DNA of 64,000 nt from Chrysomallon squamiferum (GCA_012295275.1 CM022672.1:23386476-23450475), one strand, 5' to 3'; shown: positions 40,587 to 55,579, counted from the stretch's first letter. Program-made: numbers and translations. The notes: generated by a model not told the origin, from the letters alone.

Positions 40587-41580
40587 TTATTTTTTTTTTT
40601 ACTATAATAAGTTATCAAAATTTAATATTTAAGAGGTTCGATGCCTGTAATATTTATTGAAAATTATCAAAAACAATTCTGAAAGATTATTGAAAATTTC
40701 AATAAATAGTACAGAATGGTTTCTGTCTGAATGTCTGTCTCTTTTTCTACCCATTCATCTATCCCTCTATTTACTTTTCTGTCAGTTTAATATCTATCGA
40801 TCGATCCATATTTATTGTAATACGTAAAGCACAGTTCTAAACAGAATTTACAAAAAAAAAAAAAAGAGAGAGAAATAAATCAGGGTCAAGAGCATTTAAA
40901 ATAACGGTAAACAATGAATTTGCGTGGGCTTGTTATTTGTTATCTTCTTATGCATTAGGTTATGCATTTGCATTTAAAGAGTTTTATACACTTTTTAGAT
41001 TACGTAGCCAAAACGGTACTTTGACGGTTAGTTAACACTCTGTTAATTTCAGAATTGTCGTAATTCCTATTCATCGCATTTCTAAGCATCACACCAAAGT
41101 TTGAAATGTAGTCAGAGCATAAACAGCTATCGACCCAGTAAAAAATATATATTTTGATTTGTGTGGCGCTGGTAGAGAGGTAGGTATAAAAATATCTTCA
41201 ATATCCTTCAATATCTTTTATTATGTAACAGAATACAGATATCTCCACGAATTTCCATTACGTATACATTGATTCTGTCAGTCTCGGACATAATATTTTA
41301 GGATGCAGAAGCAGCTTAACCCATTAAAAATAATAATTCTGACTTATAGAAAACATTGGGTTACGTAGTCTCAGGTTTAATTTCTTTAACTGTGGAAAGA
41401 AATGCTTGTAAAGCAGAAGAAACTGTCGAAGAAAATGAAGAAAATAATTACTGGTTCATTTATTTCTGTCAGTTTTTGTTGTTTATTTGGATGTTCTTAT
41501 ATATATATTTGTCATAGTTTTTGACGTAAGTCAGTTATCGACTTCATTTACCAACTAATTTTTTCGATTATTTCTTAATT

Positions 41581-41585
41581 TTCTT

Positions 41586-41616
<31 letters not shown>

Positions 41617-41670
41617 TTATTATTATTATTATTATTATCATTCATAGTATCAGTAGTAGTAGTAGTATTG
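41581..41670. repeat. (CTT)n to (ATT)n, then AGT triplets
   Basis: About ten CTT triplets change abruptly to ATT, and a short AGT run follows at about 41651-41668. Confidence 0.95.
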
Positions 41671-44176
41671 TCATTACATTTGAGGCAGTTAAAGTCAAGT
41701 AATTCAGGACAATTATATGTTATTCAAATCATAAAAATAAATGATTTGGGAAGTCATCTTATCTGTCTATATCTCCTCGCCGGGAAATTATTTATTTTTC
41801 AATTCAAATGTGAATTATAGCCTGTTATTACACTGTCCTAAATTTATATGAAGATGTCTTTAAAACACTAGATGCAGAAACGGCAAAAAAACATACACAC
41901 ACACACACACACACACACAGGCAGTCTTTACATAAACGAATACAAATAGAGATAATATTCGTATAAACATACCTACATAAGTAAAGACAGACAAACTTGT
42001 AGAAATAGGCACATGTTATAAATCACACACACACGCACACACACACACACACTCACACACAGATAAACACATTACATGCAACCCATCTCAGCATAGAACA
42101 AAAAAAATCGCATAGTGATATATGCGGATCAAAGCAGCATACATTGAGAAATGATTGCATCATTATTTTATATACAAACAAGTTAGTCGAAAGAAAAAAA
42201 AAGATTAAAAAAATAAGGCAGTGAGTGAGTAATATCATCATCCAAACAGACAGTTCGTACAAACACAGAGAAAACTAAATTATCCACGAAATCATTCGAA
42301 GCAATTGTCTGTACGGTAATAGAGGTTTAATCTATTTAATACCAAATAATTGACGTTGTCATAAATTTAAAAACGTCCTATAAATACAGCCTCTAGATAA
42401 TCGCAGTCGCAAAGAATTCTAACTCAAAAACAATAAGAAATTAAATTTAATAATCATAGAAACGAAATCGAATTTTTCGGATTTTTTAAATGAAAATACA
42501 TTTGAAAATAATATTTATGGAGATATAAAATTCTTCTAAAGATTGAAAAAAAAAAAAAGAAAATGAATAATAGAAAAAGTAAATAAAAAATATGTAATTA
42601 GATAGAAAAACTATACTCTGGAATGAATTTTTTGAGCCAAAAAGTCGATTACAAATTCTTCTAACTCATCAAAAACTGTTATCTTAAGAAAATAAAATAA
42701 AATCATATGTCACAAGAGAAAACAAATGTGTCTAGTCCAAACAAGGGATGAGCCATAAATTATAAATAAAATAAAATGCTTAAAGTTAACGCGAAAATAA
42801 CTACAAATTCTAATTTTCTCAGGAGTAAATGTAAATAAATTTCAGAAAAAAAAAATCCAAACAACGAAATGCAGGAATAAACAGTTAGCAATAAGAAAAA
42901 ATATAAATATAAAAGTCATATTTCGTGTTTTTCTAATTCTTCCTTGCTTGACAGTTTAGAAGAGAACTAAATGAACTGAGCCCTTGGAATCCCAATAAAG
43001 GGTCGCTGTTTAAATGAAAATTTATTTTGCGTGTAGAAACCATCAATGATTCAAACATAAATTTTGCTAAACACTTACTGTAAAATAAAATATTTCTAGT
43101 TTTTCTCATGTAACATAATCAGGTATTGTTACTACAACAGTTTTGAAAGAAGCTCTCATCCTGAACCACAGCAACGAAATAGACTCTACGCTCGCAAACC
43201 CTTTTGTCCGTAATTGGTAAACTAAAATCTCCATTCAGGTTATAAAGATGGTACCAAGCAAAGAGATTTGCTAAATTACAAGAGTCTAGACACAGTGTCT
43301 TCGAACATTTAAAGTCCATACATTTGGAGACTTCACAGATATAATATAGAAGAAAATCTTCACTTAATAATATTGACCCATCTTTCATATTTCTGCCAGT
43401 GGTGCCATTTAACATCGAACTGGTATAATATAAAAAGTTATGTTTTTTTTAAAAGGAAACATAATTACTGCAAGTCATTTTCTCATTTTTTCTGTCTCTC
43501 TGACATTATAATCTATCTATATATATATATATATATAAGTGTTTCTGACCACCTCTCTGATTTCATTTCAAAAGGTTTTGCATTTCTTTTTCTGTAACTG
43601 TATCTCCCTGCTCTCTGATCACTCTTTCCCATCTATTTAGAAAACCGCAGCGTCGTTCAGTCCACAGCTAAACGTAATACCCCTAACATATTTTCTCAGC
43701 AGATTATACATTAGGACTTGAGACGTTTACAATTTATAATCAAGAATAGTTTCAACGTACGCAAGAATATGTCTCCGCTGCATCCCCTGAGTTGATGAGA
43801 AGTCATTTCAAATATCAGAGGTTCTTTCTTTTATCAGCATCGTGTATTGAAGATACCTGACACGCTCAGTTTAGACCATGCACGGCAGATTCCTGACATC
43901 AGACCTAAATGAAAGTTCTCAAGGGGTAACACCGGCGATGCATTACTACTGACAAGCGTATTCTTGTCTGTAAAAGGTTGCAGTAAATTGTTAATAGGAG
44001 ATGAGATCGGTTAGTTTGCATGACACTATCTCGTTTAATAAAAAGAGTTAAGGTTTTATTTAACCCTGCAGTAGATCATACTTACATACGATCCTTATTA
44101 TTCCATTAATAAGAAAATATATATATATTTTTTACAACTGCATTAAAGCATTCGTTTCAAACATTTTCAACAAGAC

Positions 44177-44178
<2 letters not shown>
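41671..44178. other. Intergenic; CA repeats and one Cys-rich open frame of unknown value
   Basis: (CA)n lies at about 41892-41920 and 42025-42062. A minus-strand frame at 43119-43415 (98 aa) has eight cysteines, four of them at C-x4 spacing, but no signal peptide or known fold. I do not call it a gene. Confidence 0.5.
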
Positions 44179-44227
<49 letters not shown>

Positions 44228-44502
44228 ATATAATTAAGCCTCATTATGCATGTCTTGCCCCATCCAGCCTTTCTTGCAATAAGTTTTAGGAATATTTGTT
44301 TAAGGAAACTAATATATAACATGGTATGAATTTCTTACCCATACTTGTTTTGCAATAGGACTATATAATAGATTAAATATATCTAACAAATTCGTGTACT
44401 TAATTAATTAGAAACTGTTTTGCTTAACAATATCACTACAGCACTTTATATTTGTCTTGCCTGGGGTTTTTTCTTCTTCTTTTTTTGCTGTTATTGTTTA
44501 TA

Positions 44503-44551
<49 letters not shown>
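44179..44551. repeat. Two (GT)n microsatellites
   Basis: Pure GT runs at about 44179-44222 and about 44507-44550, separated by unique sequence. Confidence 0.96.
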
Positions 44552-44552
<1 letters not shown>

Positions 44553-45043
44553 CAATAATAAAAATAAAAAAAAAAGAACTTTTTTATTATTATTAATATA
44601 TATATATTATTTTTTTTAAACAAGACCTGGTTTTGTTGTTCAAACAAAGTACCTGAAATTGAAATTACATCTCAAAAAGTCGTTTTATGTTCAATTATTT
44701 AAAGTCTTAAGCACTTCAACCGTGTTTATTGATAACACTTCTTCGCCTCTGCGGAAATCAAAGCCCTTTCATAATGCAAAGACAAACACAAGTGCCGATT
44801 TGATCAAAAACGAAAATGTCAACAAAATTTCATGAAATCCCTGAGGTAAGTTGTCCTTGTAACCTCGATGTTCATAATTTGAAAAGTAACAGAATTTGCG
44901 AAAAAAAAAAAGAAAAAAAGACGAAACTGGAATATTAGATAATGGTCATCAAAACATTTGTTACCGCTAATAAATGATAATCATATTATATATAAAATTA
45001 GAAACAACACACACACACACGCACACAAACATATATGTAATAC

Positions 45044-45078
<35 letters not shown>

Positions 45079-45529
45079 GATGTTGTTGTTGTTATTACAT
45101 TTCTTTAATAGTAGGCCTACCATATTAATATTAACCATTAGTTGGTATCTCTCTCTCTATTTTTTTTTTTTTTTTTTTTTTTATAATGATGATATGATAT
45201 GTATAAAAAAAAGAACTGCCTGAGGAAACCAAACAATGTACTCTATCGATTGGCACTTGAATCATAGTTTGAACTTCCAATGAACAAGAAATTAGATACG
45301 ATGAAGTTTGATAAACAAATCGGAATCTTGATGAGTACTGATCCTGCAAACCACCACGTTTAATGTTAGAGCATGTAATTCCTGGCTGCTGTCGTAATTC
45401 GAAGTATCATAATCACCGTTTACCTTTTTTCGTCAAGCTACCTTAATGAAGTATTCAGAATGGCCAGTTCGTTTTTCTTGTCAGACATCTGGAACTGCAT
45501 AATCATTCATTTCATGCACAACAGAAAAG

Positions 45530-45561
<32 letters not shown>

Positions 45562-46101
45562 AAGAGAACTTGATAGCACCCCGTCATAAGCTATACTTAG
45601 CAAAGGTGTATTTTACATATACCATACTATGGAATGTAAGAAGAAGTCATAACTTTATAAATATATAATAATAATAATAACAACAACAAAGAAAGAGAAG
45701 AAGACCTTGAACAATTTCGACACCACTGAGATTGAAGGCCATTTATCACCTACACGTAATTCGAAGATGAAGAGCGTATTTGAGCCGCCAGCAGATGAGC
45801 TTGAACTGTAATAAAATCCTGCCTAATACCTTGATAGTTTATTACCTAATTTCACGTTTTGTTGTTCCCATTCAAAGGCGGATTTCCCATTACACACGCA
45901 TGTATGAGCAGATTGTAATTGAAATCTCGTACGACGTGTCGGCTGATGACTACATCGCTATGCAGCCAGTCGATGGGTAGCCGAAAATAATTTCTGATCT
46001 CAATGCAAGATGTAACACTTCCTGGAAACGATGAAGAAAGTGAACGGTTATCATTTTCCCAAGTTAAATCGGAACTTAATATGTTACTTGAGACGATAGC
46101 C

Positions 46102-46147
<46 letters not shown>

Positions 46148-48086
46148 TGTACTAGTATCAGCAGTAATAGCAGTAGTAATAGCTGATGCTGTTGTAGCAG
46201 TAGTAATAGTTGGTGTATAGTAGTAGTAGTTGTAGTGAACGATTTTAAAATTTTCTATCATTCATGTAAATTATTTTTACCCTTTATTCCATCGAATACA
46301 TTTTTTTTTTATAATAAATTGTTTCCAACTCAGTCATTTTGTTTACGTAATTTACAAAAGTAGTTTATACATCCTAATCTTAACACACGTCTATTCAAGA
46401 CGTTATTCACCAAGGTATTTTGGCGAAAGCATTTTCTATGTAATGATCAATTAATACTATGTGTTGGCCTGAACGAGATTTGCTTCCCTGAAATTGCTTC
46501 AATTTATGTTTATTGATCGAAATTAAAGCACTGGTAATATCTCTTCTGGTCTGTTATTTCAATAAGTCCATTCACTAGCATGCTACATACTTCAGACAAG
46601 CATCGCTGATAAAATTGGAACCCACAAGAAATTTCGGAGCTAATCAGCGTTACATGCCCATGCGAAATGTCACAGGGAACAAAAGAAAACTTCAGCACCG
46701 GTTTTTACGGTTCCAAACAGTCGACTGTGATCCAGGAATACTGGTAGGCACAGAACATTTGAAACTGGATCATGCTAATATTATATTAATTTCATTAACT
46801 TCTACGAAAAATGTTCTCAGGATATGTATGCATGTATGTATGCATGCATGGTTTTATTTATGTGTTTATGTTTACGAATTTACATAATGATTATAGACTA
46901 AAACGTATGACTTGCCACCTTTCTTAAAGACCGTCTCTGATTAACCTTTCATGATGCATAGTCTGGAACGGGAAGAAACATGACGGGAGCAGTGATAGTT
47001 CATCATATTACAATGATACCTCCACGACTTTTCAGGATTTATCTGAACTTTTGAACGTCAGGTTGTATTCGAATTAATACTAACTAACCTCTCGATGTAC
47101 GCCGACTTATTAACGTGACTTTCTTTTCATAGTAATTGGAATCAGAATTGCTTCTTTATCCATTCTGGCCAACATGAGCTAGGTCAGTTGTCGAGGTCAA
47201 GCTCATTGAAGATTAATTAGCGACAAATCCTCAGTATGTTCTGAATACGGCTGTATCTGATTTCTGCTTTGAAACTCGTAGTTTTGTTGTTAATCAAATG
47301 ATTTGTCAAAAATGGCAAGACGAGGTAATTAAAACAAAATACGTATTTTTAAATGAATCTCAGCTTCACTCACAACTTTGGTTCGAAAAACAATTTAGAT
47401 TAGATTTAGCTGAGGTCATGAAGCAATGTTCAACAATGCATCCACGATATGCAAATTAGACCAATATAATATACATTTACTAGAAACTGAAACTTGGTAA
47501 ATATTAACTGTAAAGGTAAATATCTGAAACGGATTAATACAAATATTGGAAAACTGTAAGTGTCAAGTGAAAGTTAAAAGAAAATTATTATAGAATTGTA
47601 ATACACTTTTTTGTTTCTTTATATACAATAAATAGATGACTGATTAATTGACATCAATATCTCAATAATTCAGAATGGAAACATCAAAGTGCATGTTAAC
47701 AGCTTTTTTTGTTTGCTTCATTTTCACTGCTATTTTGGTCTGACATTTACTTCATTGACAAATGCGGAAATTTGTGAAGCCACAATTAATAAAAAAATGT
47801 ACTCAAAAATCGCGTAACGTCAAAAACGGACGTGTAAATATTTAAATGTAAAATCGCTACACTGAGCACATTCTGGTGATTGTCCAGTATAATTTTTTAT
47901 ATCTTTTTTTTTTTAATCTTAATATGAATTTGAATTTCTTTCTCATAATTTTACCCACATTTTAAAACAACTGTTCTCAGAAAATAGGTAGTGTAGCTGT
48001 ATAAAGTAACATATTCATAAAATTCACATTAAGGCGAAAGAAAAGGCAAAAAAAAAACAACTAAAAAACTACAACAACAGCAAGTA
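44552..48086. other. Intergenic, no gene seen; several homopolymers and ATT repeats
   Basis: (ATT)n at about 45044-45078, poly-T at about 45161-45182, poly-A at about 45529-45559, and (ATT)n at about 46104-46146 followed by AGT-type triplets to 46240. Overlapping frames at 46510-46887 on both strands have no recognised domain. Confidence 0.6.
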
Positions 48087-48151
48087 ATGATGATGATGAT
48101 GATGAACGATGATGATGATGATGATGATAATAATAATAATAATAATAATCT
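48087..48151. repeat. (ATG)n then (AAT)n
   Basis: GATGAT triplets with one interruption, then AAT triplets. Confidence 0.95.
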
Positions 48152-48799
48152 TTTAATATCACAGTCTGTGAACATTAACTGAAAGAACTCATTTTAATAG
48201 TAAAGACTATTTGAACAAAAAGGATCGTGTATAATGCTATAAGTTATGGATTAGCAGCACATTTTTTGAATATAATTATGCATGAAGCCTAAGGCACTTG
48301 GCGCGGCCTTTGAAAAATATGCTGTAACAGACAGATTGCAGAAGAAAATACTTTGGAAGTCTCGAGTGGATTGATCTCGCGACCCACTAGTCTGTACAAA
48401 CGTGTCTACAAGAGCTAAATCAGTACCTGTGTCGGTTAAGAACATGGATTTAAAGATTGCCATCAGCTGTTCTTTAATCCATCAATGTTCACGTTGTCTT
48501 TTTAGATTAATTAGTCCGTTGCCCATCACGTGATCCTATGATCAAAACGATTGGTTGTTGTTATTATTATTATACGCACGGCATTTTAAATGAAATTCAG
48601 TTTTACTGTTTCACTATGGGAAATAAATAATAAGTTATAAAGGACACCTGTCAAATATATTATTGTTATTCTTCTTGTTGTTTTTGTTGTTGCTTTTGTT
48701 GCTGTTGTTGTTAAAAAAGAAAATTCACTGCAGCCACACTGTGGGTCGCTCTTAACGATTAGCGGTTAGGATATATTATGTACAAACCTAAACTGTGGA

Positions 48800-48880
48800 A
48801 AGAAAAATAGTCTTTTGGGTTAACAGAAGAGAATTCATCTTACCATCGCTAAGTCCACTGAGCTACTATCAGTTTCATTT
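48800..48880 (-). other. tRNA-derived fragment candidate (A-box only)
   Basis: On the minus strand TAGCTCAGTGG (about 48865-48855) is a perfect match to the tRNA A-box. No B-box (GGTTCGA) follows at tRNA spacing, so it is at most a decayed tRNA or SINE head. The adjoining (CT)n at 48907 fits the habit of repeats here to carry microsatellites. Confidence 0.25.
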
Positions 48881-48906
48881 GATTACAAAATATTCTCCTT
48901 TTATAT

Positions 48907-48916
48907 ACTCTCTCTT

Positions 48917-48995
<79 letters not shown>
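48907..48995. repeat. Pure (CT)n microsatellite, about 88 bp
   Basis: CTCTTT interruptions at the 5' end are followed by pure CT. Confidence 0.98.
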
Positions 48996-49000
<5 letters not shown>

Positions 49001-50598
49001 ATAACAAAATATGTTAAACTGAAAAATGGATGGTGTATATGAACACTATACATTATTTGAATAATCGTAGATTTAAAAAAAAAAAGACAACTGTTTACGA
49101 AAATAAGCACTTAAAAATAGTTTAATTTGTATTTACTATATAATCATTTAACAAAATAAATTGTTTATAAATTACATTAAAGAAATGCAGTAATAAGACG
49201 AAATTGACTCAGACCATAATGAAAGTTTGTCGTGGATGATGAAATTATTTGATAAGGACACAAAGGTGAATGATACTGAAACAGTTTAAGAAAGCCTGGG
49301 GTAAGGACAAAATATTCGGATCATCACAGAGTACAGGAGTTGCTCTTACGACTTTAATGCATGCTTTTGACAAAAATGCGGAGGCTAATCTAGCTATAAA
49401 TGCAGATTATACCTTTTACACTTGACAGTTACTGCTCAGGAAACATTTATGCATTAGACCTTAATGTATAATGATTGCCTCTTCAGACCAGCATTTGAAC
49501 TGTTAACTGTGCTAGTGGGTGCTAAAAGCTTTTAGTTTTAAATAGCGTGGGTGACTTGTCTATGTGAAATTTCTATTACATAAATGACGATATCAGTGGA
49601 TATGTACATTTTTAATTTTACTTTATAAACCAATAATATTATTTCGCTCAAATAATCTAGGATTATGCTTATCCTTTACAATGATGTGCTGGTGCAGAAT
49701 CTGAAGTTTTATCACAAATGAAATTATAAAAGCTAATAACGTAATTAAATAAAAAAAAATTACATTAAAGCTTTTATTTTGGATAAAGTAGTAAAGCAAA
49801 AAACTCAAAAACCACTAATGGAACTGAACTAATAATAAAAAGGTTACCAGAAAAACTGAACGATTTCCCGAAAACATAAATAATTAAGCAATGCTAATTG
49901 AATCAGTATATCTTAAGTGAATAAAACTAAGATTTTTTTTCTCACATTAATGCCTTTATTATGGACATAAAACATTAAGGAAGGTAACTAAAAATACAAA
50001 GCATTAGAAGGCCGAAGGGAATACTCGGAGAATATTATCTTAAAACTTGTTCACATGCAAAAAATACACCAGTTAGAATTTATACCACTTCTGTCAATGT
50101 ATGTTGTAAAGTTGTTGTGTTCTTCGTTTTTTTAAGTCTGTTAGCATGAAGCAAGACATTTTAAAAAGAACTGAAATAAAAGAACTGATGATAAAGGTTC
50201 CATCTGATATTTTACATTATTATATTCACTGGAAAAGTGTGTTTCATCCGACGTGAGCAATTAATAGCACCATACCAGCAGTCGTTTGTATAATTCGAAA
50301 ATAATTTCAGTGAATAGCGATTTGTGGGTTTTTTCACGATACTATGACGTTTAAAAAATAAAAAGAGAAAATTAACTTTGAACAAAAACCTCGATCGAAA
50401 ACATCAGCAAAATTTCGATTCCTAAAGTCTCCGGGATCTTCCTGTTTTTGTACCACGGATAGCTTGGAGAAAATTATTGGTATGAAAATTATTCATATTT
50501 TTTCAGTTCTTTCAAGTCCAGTATTAATTATTCTTTTTAACTCTGTGACATCTGCTTCGCCATTATTGTCAATCACGACCATAACGTGATGAATTATT

Positions 50599-50600
<2 letters not shown>
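48996..50600. other. Intergenic, no gene seen
   Basis: AT-rich unique DNA. A minus-strand frame at 49623-49808 is hydrophobic and A/T-rich with no recognised motif. Confidence 0.65.
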
Positions 50601-50774
<174 letters not shown>

Positions 50775-51659
50775 TTTATGAGATCTAATTTATGCTATTT
50801 TGTGCATGGACTTCTGATTTTAGAAAAAAAAAAATACGTATATTCATTTCATTTTCATATTTTATATATTTATATTTATGTTTCATTGTTGTTCACTGAG
50901 TTTAAACAGGTGTGAGGTTCTATATTATGTGAGTGAATGCATACGTATGTAAATATTATTATTCTCTTTTTTTTTCTTCAGAGCATAGGTAATACAGTAT
51001 AAATATCATATGTAGCAGAAGAACTGAAATAAAAAAAACTGTAACGAGGATGATATTACGCCATTTCTGACATCCTTAATAAATTCAGTATATCAACTAT
51101 TTGTTTTTAAACTCTCAGGAAAACGGGTTTTGTTGAATTACGGGTTAATTAGTGTAAAAACGAGGTGTATTGGTCTTTCAGGCTAAAACAAGTATGTGGT
51201 TAAGATCTCCGCAGTTAAATATGTCTTTGATAGTTTTCTTTTCGTTTGCTTCACGTTTTCTCGTTAACATTTGTAACTCCGCGGGGATCATAACGTTCGC
51301 CGTTAACTTTTAAAAAAGTCAAGACCAAATAGTGGACGAAATAATGCTTAGGAACACACATATGATTTGCAGTTCGTTGCTATGTTCATTATTTTCAGCA
51401 GATGCTAAGGAAGCCATTGTAATTACCGACGTCATCAACAATCTCGACGTGCTAATGACCAGACTGCTTTTTTTAAAGTACCAATTTAATGTACTTAGCA
51501 GACTGCAAATAAAACGACTGTCTACCATGGTGTTATCTGCGTTAAAAGTAATTCTGCAGTTAAAATGAAATCATGGACAACATTCGTAATGAAGCGTTTA
51601 CAAGACGATAATTGTTTGACTGTTTCTACTTTTTCTATCTACTTGTCCTTCATCATGCA

Positions 51660-51662
<3 letters not shown>

Positions 51663-51725
<63 letters not shown>

Positions 51726-51815
51726 AAATATAGTTATGTTTGTATGTTTATATCTTATATACATGTATGTATGTATGTACGTATGTATGTATCTATGTAT
51801 GTATGTATGTGTCTC
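51663..51815. repeat. (CT)n followed by TATG units
   Basis: Pure CT at 51663-51721, then unique sequence and TATG/TACG units at about 51760-51812. Confidence 0.96.
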
Positions 51816-52306
51816 TATATTTATACTGGTATAATGTCTGTATTGGTATATTTGTATTATTATTAGAAACTATCAGCTGCAAGCATTCGATTCAGTACCT
51901 TACACAGACAGAAAAACAGATTTAAAAAATAATAATAATTAAAAAAAAAATCTGGCAGCAGCTAACCTGATTAACTTCACTGAATAGAAATGACGAATCC
52001 ATATATCAATTTAGACATCCCTGAAACACTTATGACAGCGAAACCGTACAAACATCGTGATGGCATAATTCATATGAGATGAAGGTCGTTTGTTTCTGTT
52101 ATTGTAGATGAACATCCATAACGCTGCATAAGGTTACTGAAGTATCATAAACGAATTCATTATACGTTTTGTTAAAGAATCGGAGTAAAAAAGTCAAAAC
52201 CAAATTGAAGCTAGATGATCATACTCTTGGAATACAATAAAAAAAAACACAAAAAACTCCCAAAACAGCAGCAACAAAAAAAAAAAAAAAAACAAACAAA
52301 CAAACA

Positions 52307-52360
<54 letters not shown>

Positions 52361-53576
52361 TATAATTAAATTCGTACAAATCGCAGTATTAATGGTTTAT
52401 CTAAATCCATATTTTGTGTAATATTTTGCTTTGAATATCTTTTTTGTTGTTTTTCAAATCCGTTTCTTAAAAGAAAATAGATTAAATTAATGACAGAAAG
52501 ACACACCGAAACAGAAACCTTTTTATACTTTAGAAAGGCACACCAAAGACATATTCTTATTTTGAAAAGGCTATTAGCGGTAACTGTCCAGCTGTGACTG
52601 GTATTACATTAAATCACTAAGTGTGAAATATTTGTAGATGCTAAAATAAATGGTAAATATGCGTAGCACCGAAATATTTAATTTTAAATGATTCATTTAA
52701 CATTTATGGGCTAGAACAGTTATATGGAACCTTTTAACACACACACACACACACACATGCGTATGTAATTGTTTTTGTGTGCCAAGGACCCGTCGACATA
52801 ACGTTTTGTGAAACACAACCCTCTTACTTACATTTCAAATGATTTTGAGAAACGTTACATCAAAGAGTGTAATTGGACGATTCTCGCTGCAGATACGGTA
52901 CCAATTCAGTGACAGTTTTTTTAATTATGCAACACATGACAGCACTAACTACAGATGCAGTGGTTTCGCAGCAGAAAGTGGGCATATTTTTATTTTAAAT
53001 TGTCAGTCTGCATATGGTACGGTCGAAATGAATAAAGAAATGATTATAACTATTATAATACAATATTCCATTTTTTATATACATTTCTTGCAGAAGACGC
53101 AACCCGTTTTGAATCTCTACACTAGAGTCACACGAAAAAGTTAAAACGTTACGAAACAATGTGGTCTGCTTAACACATATATCCCCGAGGTCTCAGAAAA
53201 TAAGAACGACAATAATCAGTCAGTCATCCGAATGACCATTCAGAATGAACGTTAAAAATAAAATCTAAGGAAAGACAACATTAAATATTTACTTAATGGT
53301 ATCCTATCAACAATTTTAAAGTTAACGGTTTTCAGTCATGAATTATAGGTTTTTTTCCGATTATTGATATGAGCGCGGAAACGGTTGACACCGTAAAGGA
53401 AAATAAATTTATCAATCGTTTTATCGAAAAGGCATGTCAAAAACAAAAAGTCACCATAGTGAAACAACAACTGATCATCAATAGATCACCATATATATGC
53501 AAATAAAATTAAAGAATTAAATTGAAAAAATTAAAAAGAATAAAATGAAGAAGAAGAAGAAATAAGACAAAAATAA
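51816..53576. other. Intergenic; poly-A and (AAT)n
   Basis: A poly-A at about 52276-52293 is followed by CAAA units and (AAT)n at about 52307-52362. A 101-codon plus-strand frame at 52839-53144 has no domain I recognise. Confidence 0.6.
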
Positions 53577-53668
53577 AAAATAAATAAATAAATAAATAAA
53601 TAAATGAAATTTCTCTTTGTCCACAACCAAACAAATAAAATAAAATAAAATAAAATAAAATAAAATAA
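53577..53668. repeat. (AAAT)n and (AAAAT)n repeats
   Basis: AAAT units at about 53577-53606 and AAAAT units at about 53636-53668. Confidence 0.93.
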
Positions 53669-54809
53669 ATGCGATCTATCGTAAGTGCGATGAAGTCATC
53701 ATATGCTGTTCAAAATAATGCACGAGCATTTAAATAATAATAATTTGTAACAACAATACAGCACAACGAGAACAACAAACAGCAAAATAACAGTACATTT
53801 CAGATTATACTTCATTTTTAAGAAACAGAATTAAAACTTACCTAGCTAAGTAAGAGGCAATCAGAAAAGTTTTCCCACAAACTTTTGCATCCTTCGATGC
53901 TTCATTGATTTCATTTTGTGTGCGCCGAAAGAAAAACCTATCCTGTTTCCGCGCTATGACAAATGCTCTACGGTTGTAGTAGTGTATTGATTCGCCAGTG
54001 CGGTGCGTTCGTTTTGTACTCTAATCCTAACAGACGTCACCAGAAAGGCTAGGTTTAAACCAAGATATCATCATTTCACACAGCTGCCTATAATAGATGT
54101 ATTATAAATGGTATATTAGTATTTATGGATATGTGATGTGACTGCACGATATCTATGTACGTGTACGTATGTATTATGTCTGTATGTATGCACGCATGTG
54201 TATGAGTTCATATGTAAATCTGCATTCCAATTTCGATTAATGGATTCGTAGCAGATTTATGAGTATTTACCTTCTGTAAACTGACACAAACTGAATGAGT
54301 ACAAATCCATGAAGTAGTGGTCCAGTACTTTAAGGCTGACAACAAAACTAAGAACACGAGGGCAAATCAATATATATCATTTGTCATTATTTCCAATGCA
54401 TATGTGCAATACTTAACGTTTAGTATATAAAATATCAGATATCATCATCTTAAGCGAAACACCTTATTGTTTTTTTGGCCTTGGAATGTTTATCGACTGA
54501 TCAACACAAAATGTGCAGAGGAATCCTAGAATCGTGGAAAATGTATGCCAACAACAGCTTAAAAACAATAATGAGAAAAAAATTAGTTTTTCTCAAATAG
54601 ATTAGGAAATGATGGGGAAAAAAAATGGCTGTTCGTAGGTAATTCGTGCCTGAATCGAGAAAACCAAAATGTTTAGGGCAAATTATCCGTGGTATGCCTG
54701 CAGCACGAAGAAAACTACTTTTCATAAAAATAAAATGTTTTATATCTTCTTGTCCAGCGCTATTGTGTACTAAGTTCAGTTTAATTTAAGATTATATGTA
54801 TGTGTGCGT

Positions 54810-54843
<34 letters not shown>

Positions 54844-55579
54844 ATTCAGATTTAAAATTAATTTCAGTTTCCACGTCTAAACCTGTTCTTAGAATTCTAA
54901 TGTCCACATTAAATATTACATAAAATATTGTTGATCGTTCTGATTATCATTACAGCTTTCAGCCCACTGCAATAAACAAAAAACTTGGCAATTACAGATT
55001 CGTAAAAAGAGACGAAAACAGAGAAACCAGTTAGTCTAACTCTGTTACAGACTAGAGAAAAACCAAGATAGCATTGTTGTTATCATCATCATCATTATTG
55101 CAGTTGTTGCTGTCTTTACTGCTGTTGTCGTTGCAGTTTTAGTTTTATAGTGTCTGCTGATTTAGTAAGTGTTTTTAATGTTGTTGTTAAAAACAAATAA
55201 AAAAATAAGAAGGAGAAAGAAAATGTTTTTCATCAGTCTAATATCATTTTTTATTTTTATTTTTATTTTTTTTGATGATGATGTTTTTCTCCTGATTTGT
55301 CGATTTATTATTTTTTAATACATCGTATTATTACTTTTTTTTTAAATTGTTTTTTTATTTCAGTTCTCGACAGAAATTAATCGATACCTTCCTAAATTAG
55401 AAAATTTTAGTTAGCATAATAAATGATGATTAAAAACGACGACTACGATAATTGCAACGGAAATGGTAGCGACTACTGGAAGATGATCATCAGCACCACT
55501 GTTAAAAGAACAAAAAAAAGTGCTATTATGGGCGTCAATGGAACCTCAAGAGAATTAGTAGCGACAACGACGATACCAG
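53669..55579. other. Intergenic; GC-richer block and (GT)n
   Basis: The stretch 53850-54060 is GC-richer and might be the end of a DNA transposon (see findings), but no transposase frame is visible. (GT)n lies at about 54812-54843. Confidence 0.5.

Noticed and set aside
52839-53144. 101-aa open frame
   Set aside because: No motif, followed by A/T-rich translation. The length is compatible with chance.
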